Part shown: positions 8,315 to 17,211 of the stretch, piece by piece
Layout: the number at the start of each line of letters is the position of its first letter
Position numbering within the stretch: position 1 is the first letter of the stretch
Assembly (NCBI GenBank): GCA_015264885.1
Contig: JABZYY010000001.1
Span: 1-44,120, forward strand
Reading direction: 5' to 3'
Source of the DNA: Streptococcus sp.
GTDB taxonomy: Bacteria; Bacillota; Bacilli; Lactobacillales; Aerococcaceae
Length of the DNA stretch: 44,120 bases
Position numbers and translations under genes: made by a program
Notes under the pieces: generated by a model
Told to the model about the DNA's origin: nothing
Databases searched by the model: none
What the model saw: only the letters and a program-made list of their open reading frames with translations

Positions 8315-9022
8315 ATGATTGAATTAGGAGAACGATTAACTCGTGTTGCTAGTTTTGTTCCAAACGGTTCAAAGGTATGCGATGTTGGTAGTGACCATGC
8401 GTATTTACCAGTGTATTTAATTCAAAATAATCAGATTACTTCAGCGATTGCGGGTGAAGTAGTTGAAGGACCGTTCTTATCAGCGAAGCAAACAGTTCGT
8501 GATTATCGAATGGAAGACCGCATTGAAGTTCGCTTTGGGGACGGATTGCAAATTCTTTCAAAAGAAGATGAGATTACTGCTGTTACGATTTGTGGGATGG
8601 GCGGAGAGCTCATTTCTCGAATCCTAGAAGCTGGATACACTGGCGGTCATTTAAACGGCAAAGAACGTCTCATTCTTCAACCAAACGTTGCGGAGCATTT
8701 TGTACGTGAATGGTTAATGAAGCATTCATATCGTATTACTCATGAGACGGTCGTTGAAGATAACCATCGCCTATATGAAATTATTGTCGCTGAACCAGTA
8801 AATGAACGTGTAGAATACACAGAACTAGAATTAAAATACGGTCCGGTTTTATTGAAACAACCATCTGAATTATGTGTTGCAAAATGGAAACGAACAAACC
8901 GTAAGAACAAAGAGATTTTGGAACAATTACAAAAGAGTAAGACGCCTCAACATGAAAAAATTGAGCAGTTTGAAAAAGCGTTTAATGAATTGCAAGGAGT
9001 GATTGATCGTGCCAACAGTTAG
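8315..9022 (+). CDS. trmK: tRNA (adenine(22)-N(1))-methyltransferase
   Basis: A 235-residue SAM-dependent methyltransferase of the TrmK/YqfN family, which makes m1A22 in the D-arm region of some tRNAs. The SAM-binding loop VCDVGSDHAYLP is at about 21-32, ICGMGGELI follows near 95-103, and a C-terminal helical part is rich in K, E and Q. Length is typical. It overlaps the next gene by 14 nt. The trmK-nif3 pair is conserved in Bacillota, where it often follows sigA; here a DeoR gene precedes it. Confidence 0.93.
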   Translation: MIELGERLTRVASFVPNGSKVCDVGSDHAYLPVYLIQNNQITSAIAGEVVEGPFLSAKQTVRDYRMEDRIEVRFGDGLQILSKEDEITAVTICGMGGELISRILEAGYTGGHLNGKERLILQPNVAEHFVREWLMKHSYRITHETVVEDNHRLYEIIVAEPVNERVEYTELELKYGPVLLKQPSELCVAKWKRTNRKNKEILEQLQKSKTPQHEKIEQFEKAFNELQGVIDRANS

Positions 9023-10154
9023 AGATTTGGTAAGTCGTTTTGAAAAACGAGTGCCAAAGAGTCTTTCGGTTCCAAAAGATCCCATTGGACTTCATTTTGG
9101 AGATTGGAATCAAGAAGTTAAAGTGATTATGACGACGCTCGATATTCGTCCAAGTGTCATCGAAGAAGCCATTTCTAAAAACGTTGATTTAATTATCGCG
9201 CATCATCCACCAATTTTTAGGCCAGTTGCGTTATTTGATTTAACCGTTCCGCAAAATAAAATGTTCCAACAAATTCTGAAGCATGATATTGCGGTGTACG
9301 CTGCACATACCAACCTTGATGTCGTTGAAGGCGGTGTGAATGATTGGTTGGCAGATGAATTGCTATTATCTGATGTAACAGTGATGTCTCCAACAACTAC
9401 AATTCCATCTGTCAAGGTGATTACTTTTGTCCCTAAAAATGATGCTGATAAAGTTTTAGAAGCGATGTTTGAAGCGGGAGCTGGAACTATCGGTGACAAC
9501 TATAAAGACTGTGCGTTCCAAAGTTCTGGCGTAGGACAATTTACACCCGTCGAAGGGGCCAAGCCTGCAATCGGATCGTTAAATAAACCAGAATTTGTAG
9601 AAGAAGTCAAACTAGAAGTTGTATGCTCTGAAGAGGTGTTAAGTGATGTTTTACGCGCCTTAAGAGAAGCACATCCTTATGAAGAGCCAGCAATCGACGT
9701 TTTCTCATTGAAGAATTCTGGAAAGACTTTAGGATTTGGTCGCGTTGGAAATCTTCCAAAAGCAATGACTGGGGATGAATTTATCGCTTTTGTTACTGAG
9801 CGATTTAACCTAAAAGGCTTACGTTATGTTCCATCTCGTGTGAACCCAGAAGGCCTTATTTCAAGAGTCGCTGTAATGGGTGGCTCAGGCGGAAATTATT
9901 ACATGGATGCGCTCAGAAACGGAGCGGATGCCTTTGTAACAGGTGATATTTTCTACCATACAGCCCATGATATTCAAGAAACTTCATTATTCCTAGTGGA
10001 TGCTGGTCATCATATTGAGGTTGTATGTCGAAAACAATTAGCCAAATGGGCTCGTGAATGGAAAGAAGAAAACAATTGGGATGTAACAGTGATTGAAAGT
10101 GAAACTTTTACAGATCCATTTGAATTTTATAAAGCAGGTGAAGAAAATGCATAA
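9009..10154 (+). CDS. Nif3-like dinuclear metal-centre protein (YqfO family)
   Basis: A 381-residue Nif3/YqfO-family protein, long form with a central PII-like insertion (about 130-240). Metal ligands are visible as HHPP (His65-His66), HTNLD (His100, Asp104) and GHHIE near 333-337. Homologues form toroidal hexamers; the annotation GTP cyclohydrolase 1 type 2 is widespread, but the role is poorly settled. Start choice: GTG 9009 has AAGGAG 9 nt upstream inside trmK, whereas TTG 9003 is only 3 nt from it, so GTG is preferred. It overlaps trmK by 14 nt and pepT by 8 nt, implying translational coupling. Confidence 0.9.
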   Translation: MPTVRDLVSRFEKRVPKSLSVPKDPIGLHFGDWNQEVKVIMTTLDIRPSVIEEAISKNVDLIIAHHPPIFRPVALFDLTVPQNKMFQQILKHDIAVYAAHTNLDVVEGGVNDWLADELLLSDVTVMSPTTTIPSVKVITFVPKNDADKVLEAMFEAGAGTIGDNYKDCAFQSSGVGQFTPVEGAKPAIGSLNKPEFVEEVKLEVVCSEEVLSDVLRALREAHPYEEPAIDVFSLKNSGKTLGFGRVGNLPKAMTGDEFIAFVTERFNLKGLRYVPSRVNPEGLISRVAVMGGSGGNYYMDALRNGADAFVTGDIFYHTAHDIQETSLFLVDAGHHIEVVCRKQLAKWAREWKEENNWDVTVIESETFTDPFEFYKAGEENA

Positions 10155-11373
10155 AGAATTAACAGAACGTTTTATTCGTTACGTAAAGAAAGAAACAAGA
10201 TCTGACGAAACAAGTCAAACAGTCCCAACAACGCCTTCTCAAACAGCGTTTTTAAAAGATTTAGAGCAAGAATTAAATGAATTAGGATTCCAAGAAGTTT
10301 ATTTAAATCCTAAAAACAGCTTCCTAACAGCAACAATCCCATCAAATGTTGACCATGAAGTGCCAACGATTGGATTCATTGCTCACGTGGATACAGCGGA
10401 CTTTGAAGCTAGAAATATTCAACCTCAAATCCATAAAAACTATAACGGTGAAGCAATTGTCCTAGACGAAGAAGGAAAATTCGTATTAGACCCTAAAGAC
10501 TTCCCGAACTTAAAGAACTATGTTGGACAAACATTAATCACAACAAATGGTAAAACATTATTAGGTGCTGACGACAAATCTGGTGTGACAGAAATCGTTA
10601 CAGCAGGTGCTTATTTATTACAACATCCAGAAATTAAACACGGAAAAATTCGTGTAGCATTTGGTCCAGACGAAGAAATCGGACGCGGTGCTGATTTATT
10701 CGATGTGGAACAATTTGCATGTGATTTTGCTTATACAATGGATGGTGGACCAGTTGGTGAATTAGAATATGAAAGCTTCAACGCTTGCCGCGCTACAGTT
10801 CGTATTCAAGGAAAGAACGTTCACCCGGGAACTGCTAAAGATACAATGGTAAGTGCACTTGAATTAGCTCGTAAGTTCCAAAACGCACTTCCAGAGTTCG
10901 AAGTTCCTGAACACACAACAGGACGTGAAGGATTCTACCACTTAGTAGCAGCGGAAGGTGTTGTGGAAGAAGCTAAATTAGTGTACATCTTACGTGACCA
11001 CAGCCGTGAATTATTCAATGCGAAAAAAGACATGATGCTACGCATTGCGACTCGTATGAATAAAGAATTAGATACAGACCGTATTACTGTTGATTTACAC
11101 GACGAGTACTACAACATGGCTGAAATCATTGAAAAAGATTTCCGTTGTGTAGATGTGGCAAAACAAGCGTTAGAAAACTTAGACATCGTACCAATTATTA
11201 AACCAATTCGTGGTGGTACAGATGGTTCTAAGATTTCATTCATGGGATTACCAACTCCAAATATTTTTGCTGGTGGCGAAAACATGCATGGACGCTATGA
11301 ATATGTTGCTGTGGAATCAATGGATAAAGCAACACAAGTAATTATCGAAATCACTCGTTTAGCAGCGCTATAA
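10147..11373 (+). CDS. pepT: Peptidase T (tripeptide aminopeptidase)
   Basis: An M20B di-zinc aminopeptidase of 408 residues that removes the N-terminal residue from tripeptides in the cytoplasm, the last step of peptide nutrition. Zinc and catalytic residues are readable: His80 and Asp82 (IAHVDTADF), Asp142 (GADDKSGV), Glu176/Glu177 (GPDEEIGRG), Asp199 (TMDGG) and His381 (NMHGRYE). The start is ATG 10147, overlapping the upstream stop and preceded by GCAGGTGA. Codon use is more biased than in neighbouring genes, suggesting good expression. Its neighbours pcp and hemW lie two to three genes downstream. Confidence 0.96.
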   Translation: MHKELTERFIRYVKKETRSDETSQTVPTTPSQTAFLKDLEQELNELGFQEVYLNPKNSFLTATIPSNVDHEVPTIGFIAHVDTADFEARNIQPQIHKNYNGEAIVLDEEGKFVLDPKDFPNLKNYVGQTLITTNGKTLLGADDKSGVTEIVTAGAYLLQHPEIKHGKIRVAFGPDEEIGRGADLFDVEQFACDFAYTMDGGPVGELEYESFNACRATVRIQGKNVHPGTAKDTMVSALELARKFQNALPEFEVPEHTTGREGFYHLVAAEGVVEEAKLVYILRDHSRELFNAKKDMMLRIATRMNKELDTDRITVDLHDEYYNMAEIIEKDFRCVDVAKQALENLDIVPIIKPIRGGTDGSKISFMGLPTPNIFAGGENMHGRYEYVAVESMDKATQVIIEITRLAAL

Positions 11374-11404
11374 TTTTTAACAGTAAAAAGAAAGGAGTGA
11401 GTTC

Positions 11405-13120
11405 ATGACATTTGATGGTATTTTCACCAAATGGATGATGGACGAAGTGGCGCCTCAATTAGTTGGAGGACGTATTACAAAGATTCATCAACCATTACCA
11501 TACGATGTACAATTCACCATTCGTGCCAACCGTAAGAACTACTTACTTGTTTGTTCGGCACACCCAATGATGGCTCGTGTACAATTTATTTCTGAGAAAC
11601 CAGAGAATCCAGAAGTTGCTCCTAACTTTTGTATGATTCTTCGTAAGTATTTAGAAGGATCTATTATCCAATCATTCACTCAAGTAGAAAATGACCGTAT
11701 TCTACATATGGACGTTTCAACGCGTGATGAACTTGGGGATAAGGCTGGATATCGTTTCACAATCGAGATTATGGGACGACATAGTAATTTGTTTTTAGTC
11801 AATCAAGAAGATAACACGATTATCGATTGTGTGAAACGTGTCTCTCTTGGTCAAAACAGTTATCGCACCTTACAACCAGGTGCAAGCTATGTGATGCCAC
11901 CTCAAACGCAGAAGAAGAATCCTTTTGACTATTCGCTATTTGAATTAGACAGTTTACTTCATCCATTTATTGGAGAACCAGGAGAGAGAACATTAATGAA
12001 TGTCTTTCAAGGGATTAGTAAGCAATCCGCTCATGAAATTGTGGAACGTAGTGAAAGAGAGGGTCAAAGCTTAGCAGAAGCCTTACATCACTATCTCGAA
12101 GAAGGCAATACGGCAATTCAGCCTACACTTACAAAGGCAGAGGATGGGAAGACGTACTTCTTACCATTTCCATTTTTAAGTAAGACGGGTGAATCCCAAA
12201 GCTTTGAGAGTCTATCTGAATTACTAAGTGCATACTATGTACAGAAGATTCAAGAAGAGAAGATTCAGCAATTAGCAGGACACCTATTGCAAATGTTGAA
12301 ATCTGAACTTAGAAAGAACCGTGAGAAGATGGTAAAACTCGATGAAGATTTAGCCAGAGCTGAAGATGCAGATCATTATCGTGTTTACGGTGATTTAATT
12401 AATACGTATCAACACCAAATTGAAAAAGGTGCAAGTAGTGTAACGGTTCAAAACTTCTACGAGGACTATGAAGAAGTGACGATTCCATTAAATCCATTAT
12501 TAACGGCTTCTCAAAATGCGCAGGCGTATTTTAAAAAATATCAAAAACTTAGAAATGCAGTCGCTCATATTCACGAGCAACAAGAAGCAACGAAGAATGA
12601 AATGGACTACCTCGAGAGTGTTATTTATCAAATCGAAGAAGCGGATGTATTTAACTTAGAAGCCATTCGTGAAGAACTTGTTGAAAGTGGCTACTTAAAA
12701 CGTTCTGCGTTGAAAAAAGGTATTAAGAAACAAGGTGGCGCGAAACCACATGTGTTTTATGCAACAGACGGCACACGAATCTTGGTTGGACGAAACAACT
12801 TACAAAACGACCAATTAACACTTCGACAAGCGAAGAAGGAATACTTATGGCTTCATGCGCAAAATATTCCAGGGTCTCACGTGATTATTGAATCTAGTAA
12901 TCCAGCGGAAGAAACGATTGGTGAAGGCGCGATGCTTGCTGCATACTACTCAAAATATCGTCTTTCTGGAACGGTTCCAGTGGATTATGTTCAAGTTTCA
13001 AAAATTCGTAAACCAAACGGTGCCAAACCAGGTTTTGTAGTCTACGAAGGTCAGCAAAATACGTATATCACGCCAGATCCATTAAAGGTTGAAGCGTTAA
13101 GAAATAATAAACCGAAATAG
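11405..13120 (+). CDS. rqcH: RqcH, ribosome quality control NFACT protein
   Basis: A 571-residue NFACT-family protein (formerly FbpA, fibronectin-binding). RqcH binds obstructed 50S subunits carrying peptidyl-tRNA and directs alanine tailing for degradation. The N-terminal NFACT-N domain contains the diagnostic ENDRI with Asp97-Arg98, the same numbers as in Bacillus subtilis RqcH. A helical coiled-coil region (about 270-410) follows, then the C-terminal NFACT-R domain with GRNNLQND and WLHAQNIPGSHV (about 455-490). AAAGGAGTGAG precedes the ATG. The old adhesin name reflects binding assays; the cytoplasmic role is better supported and no signal peptide is present. Confidence 0.95.
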   Translation: MTFDGIFTKWMMDEVAPQLVGGRITKIHQPLPYDVQFTIRANRKNYLLVCSAHPMMARVQFISEKPENPEVAPNFCMILRKYLEGSIIQSFTQVENDRILHMDVSTRDELGDKAGYRFTIEIMGRHSNLFLVNQEDNTIIDCVKRVSLGQNSYRTLQPGASYVMPPQTQKKNPFDYSLFELDSLLHPFIGEPGERTLMNVFQGISKQSAHEIVERSEREGQSLAEALHHYLEEGNTAIQPTLTKAEDGKTYFLPFPFLSKTGESQSFESLSELLSAYYVQKIQEEKIQQLAGHLLQMLKSELRKNREKMVKLDEDLARAEDADHYRVYGDLINTYQHQIEKGASSVTVQNFYEDYEEVTIPLNPLLTASQNAQAYFKKYQKLRNAVAHIHEQQEATKNEMDYLESVIYQIEEADVFNLEAIREELVESGYLKRSALKKGIKKQGGAKPHVFYATDGTRILVGRNNLQNDQLTLRQAKKEYLWLHAQNIPGSHVIIESSNPAEETIGEGAMLAAYYSKYRLSGTVPVDYVQVSKIRKPNGAKPGFVVYEGQQNTYITPDPLKVEALRNNKPK

Positions 13121-13129
13121 AGGGATATT

Positions 13130-13765
13130 ATGAAAATTATTGTGACGGGATTTGACCCTTTCGGAGGGGAAACGATTAATCCATCGATTGAATGTGTGAA
13201 GGCTCTCCCAGAAATTGAAGGAGTAGAACTCATTCGTTTAGAATTACCGACTGTATTCAAGGAATCAGCAAAGCGTTTAAATGAAGTCATTAATGATGTG
13301 AAACCAGACGCAGTATTGAGCGTTGGTCAAGCAGGGGGAAGACCTGGGATTACAATGGAACGTATTGCGATAAATGTCGATGATGCGAGAATTCCAGACA
13401 ATATTAGTCAACAACCGATTGATGAAACGATTCAAACTGAAGGTGAAGCTGCGTACTTTACAACTTTACCAATCAAACGAATTGTAAAAGCAATCCGTGA
13501 AGCAGGAATTTCGGCGGAAGTTTCCAATTCCGCTGGGACATTTGTATGTAATCACATCATGTATCAATCATTATTTGCTGCAACAAAGGCCGATAAGCCT
13601 TTTAAAGCAGGATTTATGCATATTCCGTTTATTCCAGAACAAACGACGGATAAACCGTCTCTACCGCTTGAAGAGAGCACAAGAGCTTTACAAATCGCGA
13701 TTGAGACAATCCGTGATTATTTAAACGATGAAGATATTAAGGTTCAAGAAGGAACCATTTTTTAG
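13130..13765 (+). CDS. pcp: Pyroglutamyl peptidase I
   Basis: A C15 cysteine peptidase of 211 residues that removes N-terminal pyroglutamate from peptides. The start VTGFDPFGG is diagnostic. The catalytic triad reads Glu77 (ITMERIA), Cys140 (SAGTFVCN) and His164 (GFMHIPF); the spacings of 63 and 24 residues match characterised enzymes (81/144/168). The gap to rqcH is 9 nt with AGAGGGA as ribosome binding site. With pepT upstream it suggests peptide scavenging. Confidence 0.96.
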   Translation: MKIIVTGFDPFGGETINPSIECVKALPEIEGVELIRLELPTVFKESAKRLNEVINDVKPDAVLSVGQAGGRPGITMERIAINVDDARIPDNISQQPIDETIQTEGEAAYFTTLPIKRIVKAIREAGISAEVSNSAGTFVCNHIMYQSLFAATKADKPFKAGFMHIPFIPEQTTDKPSLPLEESTRALQIAIETIRDYLNDEDIKVQEGTIF

Positions 13766-13783
13766 AAAGGAGGGAGATGAATA

Positions 13784-14944
13784 ATGTCTACTAAAGCAGC
13801 ATATATTCATATCCCTTTTTGTTCGCATATTTGTTATTACTGCGATTTTAATAAAGTCTTTATTGAAGGACAACCAGTCGATGAGTATATTGAATTACTT
13901 ATCAAGGAAATGGAATTGACTGGGCAAAAATATAAAATTGCACCACTGGAAACATTATATGTTGGTGGTGGGACACCGTCTTCATTGAATCCACACCAAA
14001 TGGAACGTTTGTTAGATGGCATTCATCAACATTTACCGCTTCAAAAAGGGGCAGAGTTTACAATGGAACTCAATCCAGATGATGGCACACCTGAACTTCT
14101 TTCTGTAATGAAGGAAGGCGGCGTGAATCGTCTCAGCATGGGAGTCCAAACCTTCAATAACGATTTACTGAAAGCCATTGGTCGTAAGCATACAAAAGAA
14201 ACGGCAATTCGTACTATCGAGAACGCAAGACAAGTCGGATTTGAGAATATGAGTATCGACTTGATTTTTAGACTTCCAAAACAGACCATTGCTGATTTCG
14301 AAGAAAGTCTAAAGATGGCGATGGCGCTAGACTTGCCTCATTATTCCATATACTCGCTTATTTTGGAACAGAAGACGGTTTTCTATAATTTGATGAGACA
14401 AGGGAAACTTCCTTTGCCGAGTCAGGATGAAGAGGCTGATATGTTTGAACTGGCGATGAAGACGATGGAGGATTTCGGTCGTCATCATTATGAGATTAGT
14501 AATTATGCACTTCCTGGATATGAATCAAGACATAATCTCCATTATTGGAAGGCGGATGAGTACTTTGCTTTTGGTGCGGGTGCTCATGGGTATGTGAATG
14601 GAGTTCGTTACCAAAATAATGGACCTATTCAACATTATCTGACTCCGTTAAGAGATGAAAAATTGCCTATTTTTTCAGAGACTTTGTTAACAAAAAAACA
14701 ACTGATTGAGGAATTTATGTTCTTAGGGTTAAGAAAGTTTTCAGGTGTTTCAAAGAAGGAATTTATGGAAAGATTTGGAAATTCTATGGATGAAATCTAC
14801 GGAGAAGTTATTCAAGAACTAATTGAAGAGGAATTGCTCACAACTACTTCTGATGGGTACGTTCTAACTCACCAAGGGAAGTTTCTTGGAAATAACGTTT
14901 TCCAATCGTTTTTGATTGATGAAAATAAAAATGAAATTTTTTGA
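13784..14944 (+). CDS. hemW: HemW-like radical SAM protein
   Basis: A 386-residue radical SAM enzyme. The CxxxCxxC iron-sulfur motif is Cys13, Cys17, Cys20 in HIPFCSHICYYC, followed by YVGGGTPS and the HemN C-terminal region. HemW is a heme chaperone often mislabelled as oxygen-independent coproporphyrinogen III oxidase. HemW lacks the extra N-terminal part of true HemN, and the short start here fits HemW. Lactobacillales usually lack heme synthesis, so a role in handling acquired heme is plausible but inferred. It is the last gene of the co-directional block that begins with hisS. Confidence 0.9.
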   Translation: MSTKAAYIHIPFCSHICYYCDFNKVFIEGQPVDEYIELLIKEMELTGQKYKIAPLETLYVGGGTPSSLNPHQMERLLDGIHQHLPLQKGAEFTMELNPDDGTPELLSVMKEGGVNRLSMGVQTFNNDLLKAIGRKHTKETAIRTIENARQVGFENMSIDLIFRLPKQTIADFEESLKMAMALDLPHYSIYSLILEQKTVFYNLMRQGKLPLPSQDEEADMFELAMKTMEDFGRHHYEISNYALPGYESRHNLHYWKADEYFAFGAGAHGYVNGVRYQNNGPIQHYLTPLRDEKLPIFSETLLTKKQLIEEFMFLGLRKFSGVSKKEFMERFGNSMDEIYGEVIQELIEEELLTTTSDGYVLTHQGKFLGNNVFQSFLIDENKNEIF

Positions 14945-14983
14945 AAACAGGGGATATTGTTAAACATTTCTTAAAGAATGTGG

Positions 14984-15010
14984 TATCATATCTTATGGCA
15001 TTTTAAATGC
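14984..15010 (+). promoter_or_regulatory. Extended -10 promoter with palindrome just downstream
   Basis: TGGTATCAT at 14981-14989 is an extended -10 (TATCAT at 14984-14989); no good -35 is visible. A perfect 13-bp palindrome GCATTTTAAATGC at 14998-15010 lies at about +3 to +15, a typical place for a repressor operator. It serves the AEC-dehydrogenase pair. Confidence 0.45.
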
Positions 15011-15047
15011 AAAAAAATAAAATATAAGAAAAGGGGATATCTATCCA

Positions 15048-16094
15048 ATGGAAAATATCGTTAAGATCTTAACAGCACCAACATTTGTGTCTGCTATCTT
15101 CTCAACAATTTCAATTATCTTAGTGGGTTACATCATCCGTAAGAAAAATATTGTTGATGCAAACAGTGGTAAAGTCTTATCTAACGTTTTACTTTCAGTT
15201 GCGATTCCTGCGTTAGCGTTCAAAGCCTTCATGGTTGACATTAACGACAAAACATTCACAACTGGTTTAAACGTATTTATTTTTGGTTTTATCGCTTATG
15301 TCATTTTAATTCTTTTAGGAGAATTATTCTTTATTAAGGAGAAAGGTGACCGTAAAACTACTTTATCAGTATTAACAACTTTCGGTTCTACAACTTTCTT
15401 CGGTATTCCAATTATTAACGGATTGTTAGGAGCGACTGGTACTTTATACGCGAACATCTTTAACCTAGCTTACCGTGTATTCTTATACTCTTACGGTTTA
15501 ATTCGTATGAGCGGATTAAAATTCGAGAAGAAAAACTTAAAAATGATTTTCGGTAACATCATCGTTATCGCAACATTTGCAGGATTATTAATCTGGATTT
15601 TCCAAGCTTCATTACCACAAGTTGCTGTACAAGTAAAAGTTGGTGAAGAAACTAAAGAAGTTATGTACGCTTTCTTACGTATCGATAAGACAGCTCCATG
15701 GTTATTCAAAGCTATTACTTACTTAGCTGACTTAAGCTCACCACTTGCATGGTTAGCAATCGGTATCACTTTAGGAAACATTTCTTTAGGTGAAGCCGTT
15801 AAAGATAAGATGGTTTGGTACTACAGCGTTGTTAAATTAATCTTAGTTCCTGCAGTATTCGTTGCAGTGATCTTCGCAGTTAGCCCATTCTTACCAATGG
15901 CTCCTGAAGCTTCAAAAGGTATTCTTATTATGTTAGCTACACCACCAGCAACAGTTGCAGTGGCTTACGCTATCAAATACGATAAAGAAGCAGCACTTGC
16001 AAGTAATGCTTCATTATTAGGAACTGTATTAGCAGTATTCGCAATCGTCTTCTGGATTGTTGTTGGATCTGTTATTTTCCCAGGAGTAGGTTAA
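15048..16094 (+). CDS. AEC-family transporter (organic acid carrier)
   Basis: A 348-residue integral membrane protein of the auxin efflux carrier (AEC) family with about ten hydrophobic segments in two five-helix halves. The second half contains the conserved APPATVAVAYA-like stretch near 300-312 (ATPPATVAVAYAIKY). Bacterial members move malate and other carboxylates. A loop of about 30 charged residues lies mid-protein (about 195-220). The gene next to it encodes a D-2-hydroxyacid dehydrogenase, so a 2-hydroxy- or 2-oxo-acid is the likely cargo; this is inference. Codon bias is strong (TTA Leu, GTT/GTA Val), suggesting high expression. Confidence 0.85.
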   Translation: MENIVKILTAPTFVSAIFSTISIILVGYIIRKKNIVDANSGKVLSNVLLSVAIPALAFKAFMVDINDKTFTTGLNVFIFGFIAYVILILLGELFFIKEKGDRKTTLSVLTTFGSTTFFGIPIINGLLGATGTLYANIFNLAYRVFLYSYGLIRMSGLKFEKKNLKMIFGNIIVIATFAGLLIWIFQASLPQVAVQVKVGEETKEVMYAFLRIDKTAPWLFKAITYLADLSSPLAWLAIGITLGNISLGEAVKDKMVWYYSVVKLILVPAVFVAVIFAVSPFLPMAPEASKGILIMLATPPATVAVAYAIKYDKEAALASNASLLGTVLAVFAIVFWIVVGSVIFPGVG

Positions 16095-16100
16095 ACCAAA

Positions 16101-16133
16101 AAAAGTAGATCGAATTTCGGTCTACTTTTCAAT
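16101..16133 (+). terminator. Likely terminator between AEC carrier and dehydrogenase
   Basis: A 9-bp stem AAAAGTAGA / TCTACTTTT with an 11-nt loop follows the AEC stop by 6 nt. The T run is mostly within the stem (ACTTTTCAATTT), so it may be leaky and allow partial read-through into the dehydrogenase gene. Confidence 0.6.
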
Positions 16134-16156
16134 TTATATAAAATGGAGGATTTAAA

Positions 16157-17155
16157 ATGAAAGTTTTAGCATATGGTGTTCGTGAAGTTGAATTACCAAT
16201 TTTCGAACAAGTAAACGAAAAATTTGGATACGAATTAACTTGTATTCCAGAATACTTAAATTCTGAAGAAACTGCTCGCAAAGCAGAAGGTTTCAAAGCT
16301 GTTATCTTACGTGGTAACTGCTGGGCGAACAAAGAAACTTTAGATATCTACAAAGAATTAGGAGTAGAGTACGTATTAACTCGTACTGTTGGTGTAAACC
16401 ACATCGATGCTGAATACGCAAAATCATTAGGAATGAAATTAGGTTACGTTCCTTTCTATTCTCCAAACGCAATTAGTGAATTAGCTGTAACATTAGCAAT
16501 GACATTATTACGTAACGTTGCATATACTGCAGCAAAAACAAGCCAACAAGATTTCACTGTAGACACTCAAATGTTTGCTAAAGAAATCCGTAACTGTACT
16601 GTTGGGGTTGTTGGTATCGGACGTATCGGTTTAACTACAGCTACATTATTCAAAGGTTTAGGTGCTAACGTATTAGCATACGATGCTTTCCCTAAAGAAG
16701 GCGTTGACCATATCTGTACACAAGTTTCTTTAGATGAATTATTAGCTAAATCAGACGTGATTTCAATTCACGCTCCATACATTCCAGCAAACGGAAAAGT
16801 AATCACTAAAGAATTCATCAGTAAAATGAAACCAGGTGCTATCCTAGTAAACACTGCTCGTGGTGAATTACAAGATATCGATGCGATTATCGCAGCTTTA
16901 GAATCTGGTCACTTACGTGGTGTTGGTTTAGATGTATTAGAAGGAGAAAGCGAAGTATTCTTCAAAGACTTACGTGGTCAAGAAATCGCAAATCCTGCTA
17001 TCCGCAAATTAGTTGAAATGTACCCACGTGTATTATTAACACCTCATATGGGTAGTTACACTGATGAAGCAGTATTAAACATGGTTGAAACAAGTTTTGA
17101 AAACTTAAAAGAATATGTTGAAACTGGTTCATGTAAAAATGACATTCAATGCTAA
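16157..17155 (+). CDS. D-2-hydroxyacid dehydrogenase (D-lactate dehydrogenase-like)
   Basis: A 332-residue NAD-dependent enzyme reducing 2-oxo acids to D-2-hydroxy acids. The Rossmann motif [10 protein letters not shown] is at about 153-162 with Asp175 (AYDAF) marking NAD preference. Catalytic residues are Arg235 (NTARGELQD), Glu264 (EGESE) and His297 (TPHMGSY), almost the numbering of Lactobacillus [13 protein letters not shown] and [10 protein letters not shown] are D-LDH/VanH hallmarks. D-lactate, D-2-hydroxyisocaproate and phenyllactate activities share this fold, so the substrate is open. GGAGG precedes the ATG. Very biased codons suggest high expression. Only 62 nt with a leaky-looking terminator separate it from the AEC gene, and I see no clear promoter of its own. 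Confidence 0.9.
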   Translation: MKVLAYGVREVELPIFEQVNEKFGYELTCIPEYLNSEETARKAEGFKAVILRGNCWANKETLDIYKELGVEYVLTRTVGVNHIDAEYAKSLGMKLGYVPFYSPNAISELAVTLAMTLLRNVAYTAAKTSQQDFTVDTQMFAKEIRNCTVGVVGIGRIGLTTATLFKGLGANVLAYDAFPKEGVDHICTQVSLDELLAKSDVISIHAPYIPANGKVITKEFISKMKPGAILVNTARGELQDIDAIIAALESGHLRGVGLDVLEGESEVFFKDLRGQEIANPAIRKLVEMYPRVLLTPHMGSYTDEAVLNMVETSFENLKEYVETGSCKNDIQC

Positions 17156-17163
17156 TTGAAAGC

Positions 17164-17209
17164 AAACGCAAAAAATCTCTTAGAGTAATCTAAGAGATTT
17201 TTTGCGTTT
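17164..17209. terminator. Bidirectional terminator between dehydrogenase and trhA
   Basis: A perfect 21-bp inverted repeat with a GTAA loop carries six A on the left and six T on the right, so it can stop transcription from either side. It starts 8 nt after the dehydrogenase stop and ends 2 nt before the trhA stop on the minus strand. Confidence 0.92.
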
Positions 17210-17211
17210 AA

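Noticed and set aside
11405..13120. Surface adhesin (fibronectin-binding protein A)
   Set aside because: No signal peptide or anchor; the Asp97-Arg98 motif and NFACT-R domain identify RqcH.
13784..14944. Oxygen-independent coproporphyrinogen III oxidase (HemN)
   Set aside because: The short N-terminus and the motif context fit the HemW chaperone; no heme synthesis genes are seen.
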